Shown here piece after piece: positions 5,996 through 7,564 of a stretch of 7,564 bases of DNA (the stretch's first letter is position 1; every line of letters begins with the position of its first letter). Source of the stretch: an uncultured Acinetobacter sp. (GTDB taxonomy: Bacteria > Cyanobacteriota > Vampirovibrionia > Gastranaerophilales > Gastranaerophilaceae); contig CAMORE010000097.1 of the NCBI GenBank assembly GCA_946623365.1, forward strand, positions 1 to 7,564. Direction: 5' to 3'. The position numbers were made by a program, and so were the translations under genes. The notes under the pieces were generated by a model. That model saw only the letters and a program-made list of their open reading frames with translations. It did not search any database and had not been told where the DNA came from.

Positions 5996-7522
5996 ATGAC
6001 TGCTAAAATGCTTAATGATAATATTGAATACTTATGTGAGCAATCAGATGAATCAGAAAATTATTCCTTAAATTTTGTCGGAAAAAAATACGCAAAATAT
6101 TTGTGTGAAACCGATGCGGAAACAAAAATTATTCCGGATGAAGCTCATAATAATTTGTCTGAAAATATTAACAGCAATAATATATATATTAAAGGGGATA
6201 ATCTTGAAGCAATAAAACATTTGCTTAAAACACACAGGGGAAAAATTAAATGCATATACATAGATCCTCCGTATAATACAGGTTCTGAAAATTTTGCATA
6301 CAATGACAATTTTAAACGCAAGAAAAATCATTTAATCGTATCTTACGGACAAACATCCTGTAATTCTGCTCACAGCGCTTGGCTTGCATTCATGTATCCA
6401 AGGCTTAAACTTGCTAAAGAATTATTATCTCCGGATGGTGTCATGTTCATATCTATTGATGATAATGAAGTTGATAATTTAAAATTATTATGTAATACGG
6501 AAATATTCGGAGAAGAAAATTTTGTAAACTGTATAGCCGTTAAGATGAGTGAACCTACAAATTTGAAAATGAGCCACCAATGGTCAAGATTTCCAAAATT
6601 AAAAGAATATATATTGTTTTACAAAAATTACGGCTTCAAGAAGTTTACATGTATTGATAAGTATAAAGAAGAAAAATGGGACAAAGAAAATAATATTTTT
6701 CTCGAAAATATGACTTTAGATAAAAGGCAGAGACTTATAGAATTTCAGTCTAAAGAGTTTTATACAGATATTGATGTAAAAGAAGTTAATAAAATATTTC
6801 ATGGTGTAAAACGTATAAGATTAATCGACAAAATATCAGAATTGGGATTAACCGGGGATGATGCATTGAAGTGGATGTTTGAGAATGCTTACCGAATTGT
6901 TAAAACCGTAGGAGCAAAAGCGTATGTGCCCATTGTTAAAAATCTGTCTAAACTTCCGAACCAAGATATCGGAGCTTTGATATCTAAAGACAATGTTTTA
7001 TTTTTCTATATCACAGACTTTAATACAAAAGCTAAAGACCCCAGATTTAGAGTAATTTTTGCAGATGAAAATATTTATAAAAATCCTTGTGACTTTTGGC
7101 AGGATATCAAAACTTCAGGTGCAATATCAGATGAAGGCGGTATAAAATATCCTAACGGGAAAAAACCATTAAAATTGCTTGAAAGAATTATAAAAATGAC
7201 AACAGAAAAAAATGATGTAATATTGGATTTTTTCAGCGGTTCAGCGACAACAGCCCATGCCGTAATGAATATTAATGCAAAAGATAATGGCCACAGGCAA
7301 TATATAATGGTACAATTGCCCGAAAAAATAGAACCGACTTCTCCTGATAAAAGAGCTTATATAAAATATCTTGAAAAAGAAGGAATAGAACCTGTTATTT
7401 CCGATATCGGAATTGAGAGAATTAAACGTTCAGCAAAAAGAATTAAAGAAGAAACGCAAGCTGATATAGACTATGGTTTTAAAATATATTCTCTGGATAG
7501 CAACAAAATAAACGATATATAA
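5996..7522 (+). CDS. mod: Type III-like N6-adenine DNA methyltransferase (Mod), C-terminally short
   Basis: A 508-residue beta-class methyltransferase. In order: GDNLEAIKHLL at about 67-77; catalytic motif IV DPPY at 90-93 within YIDPPYNTGSENFAYNDNF; HSAWLAFMYPRLKLAKELL then GVMFISIDD at 126-156; a long target-recognition region at about 178-375 that includes the typical PKLKEYILFYK; and the S-adenosylmethionine loop DFFSGSATTAHA at 411-422. DPPY before FxGxx is the order of type III Mod subunits, which methylate one strand of an asymmetric site and supply recognition for the Res nuclease. The protein ends at GFKIYSLDSNKINDI. In related type III Mods the equivalent of this point is followed by roughly another 130-150 residues, so the C-terminal dimerisation part is missing. 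It is transcribed away from the envelope operon. A shortened or orphan Mod, or the first gene of a mod-res pair, are all possible. Confidence 0.88.
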   Translation: MTAKMLNDNIEYLCEQSDESENYSLNFVGKKYAKYLCETDAETKIIPDEAHNNLSENINSNNIYIKGDNLEAIKHLLKTHRGKIKCIYIDPPYNTGSENFAYNDNFKRKKNHLIVSYGQTSCNSAHSAWLAFMYPRLKLAKELLSPDGVMFISIDDNEVDNLKLLCNTEIFGEENFVNCIAVKMSEPTNLKMSHQWSRFPKLKEYILFYKNYGFKKFTCIDKYKEEKWDKENNIFLENMTLDKRQRLIEFQSKEFYTDIDVKEVNKIFHGVKRIRLIDKISELGLTGDDALKWMFENAYRIVKTVGAKAYVPIVKNLSKLPNQDIGALISKDNVLFFYITDFNTKAKDPRFRVIFADENIYKNPCDFWQDIKTSGAISDEGGIKYPNGKKPLKLLERIIKMTTEKNDVILDFFSGSATTAHAVMNINAKDNGHRQYIMVQLPEKIEPTSPDKRAYIKYLEKEGIEPVISDIGIERIKRSAKRIKEETQADIDYGFKIYSLDSNKINDI

Positions 7523-7564
7523 ATATCTGCTTCCTATCCATACACGAAAAGATTCGCGCTCGGC
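7523..7564. other. Unassigned tail after mod
   Basis: These 42 bases have no start codon with a ribosome site on the plus strand and no strong terminator. The mod frame stays open after the TAA (ISASYPYTKRFALG) but does not resemble a Mod C-terminus. The last 15 bases, ending GCGCTCGGC, are richer in GC than the rest of the window. One minus-strand frame would give PSANLFVYG followed by a stop, possibly the end of a convergent gene, but this is too short to call. Confidence 0.3.

Noticed and set aside
6068..6331. Minus-strand 87-codon frame inside mod
   Set aside because: It is antisense to the methyltransferase catalytic motifs, and its phenylalanine/isoleucine-rich content comes from AT-rich codons.
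7545..7556. CGAA-AAGA-TTCG inverted repeat as a mod terminator
   Set aside because: The stem is only four base pairs and no T run follows, so it is not a credible terminator.

Overview
This is an AT-rich window from a bacterium with an outer membrane. It carries a leftward set of cell-envelope genes and one divergent rightward DNA methyltransferase gene. The LptD/OstA-type protein points to a two-membrane cell. The low GC, the LptD form (OstA_N domain, long disordered linker, lysine-rich tail) and the Maf/DUF115 protein would fit gut Gastranaerophilales (Vampirovibrionia/'Melainabacteria'). That lineage is an inference from overall resemblance; no marker gene here proves it.

The minus-strand cluster, in transcription order, starts with a 37-residue single-span membrane protein (5871-5758). 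Next come a secreted coiled-coil M23 murein peptidase (5742-4624), an LptD-like outer-membrane LPS assembly protein (4602-2404), and a class II aldolase/adducin-family sugar-phosphate enzyme (2414-1791) whose start overlaps the lptD stop. A Maf/DUF115 glycosyltransferase-like protein (1720-44) follows, and then the first 11 codons of another gene cut by the window edge (33-1). Gaps are 15 bp, 21 bp, an 11 bp overlap, 70 bp and 10 bp, and I see no terminator between genes, so one operon is likely. A plausible promoter lies just upstream of the small gene. The theme is surface building: peptidoglycan remodelling, LPS export and nonulosonic-acid-type glycosylation.

The plus strand has one gene, a type III-like N6-adenine DNA methyltransferase (Mod; 5996-7522). 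Its catalytic core is intact, but it stops where the C-terminal domain of type III Mod proteins normally continues. Only 42 bases follow, so a partner res gene can be neither shown nor excluded.

The genes fill almost the whole window. The longest non-coding stretch is the 124 bp divergent intergenic region (5872-5995). I find no RNA gene, CRISPR array, insertion sequence or long repeat. I also find no clearly new system. The best leads are the small membrane gene heading the envelope operon, the shortened Mod, and the cut gene that may start a nucleotidyltransferase.
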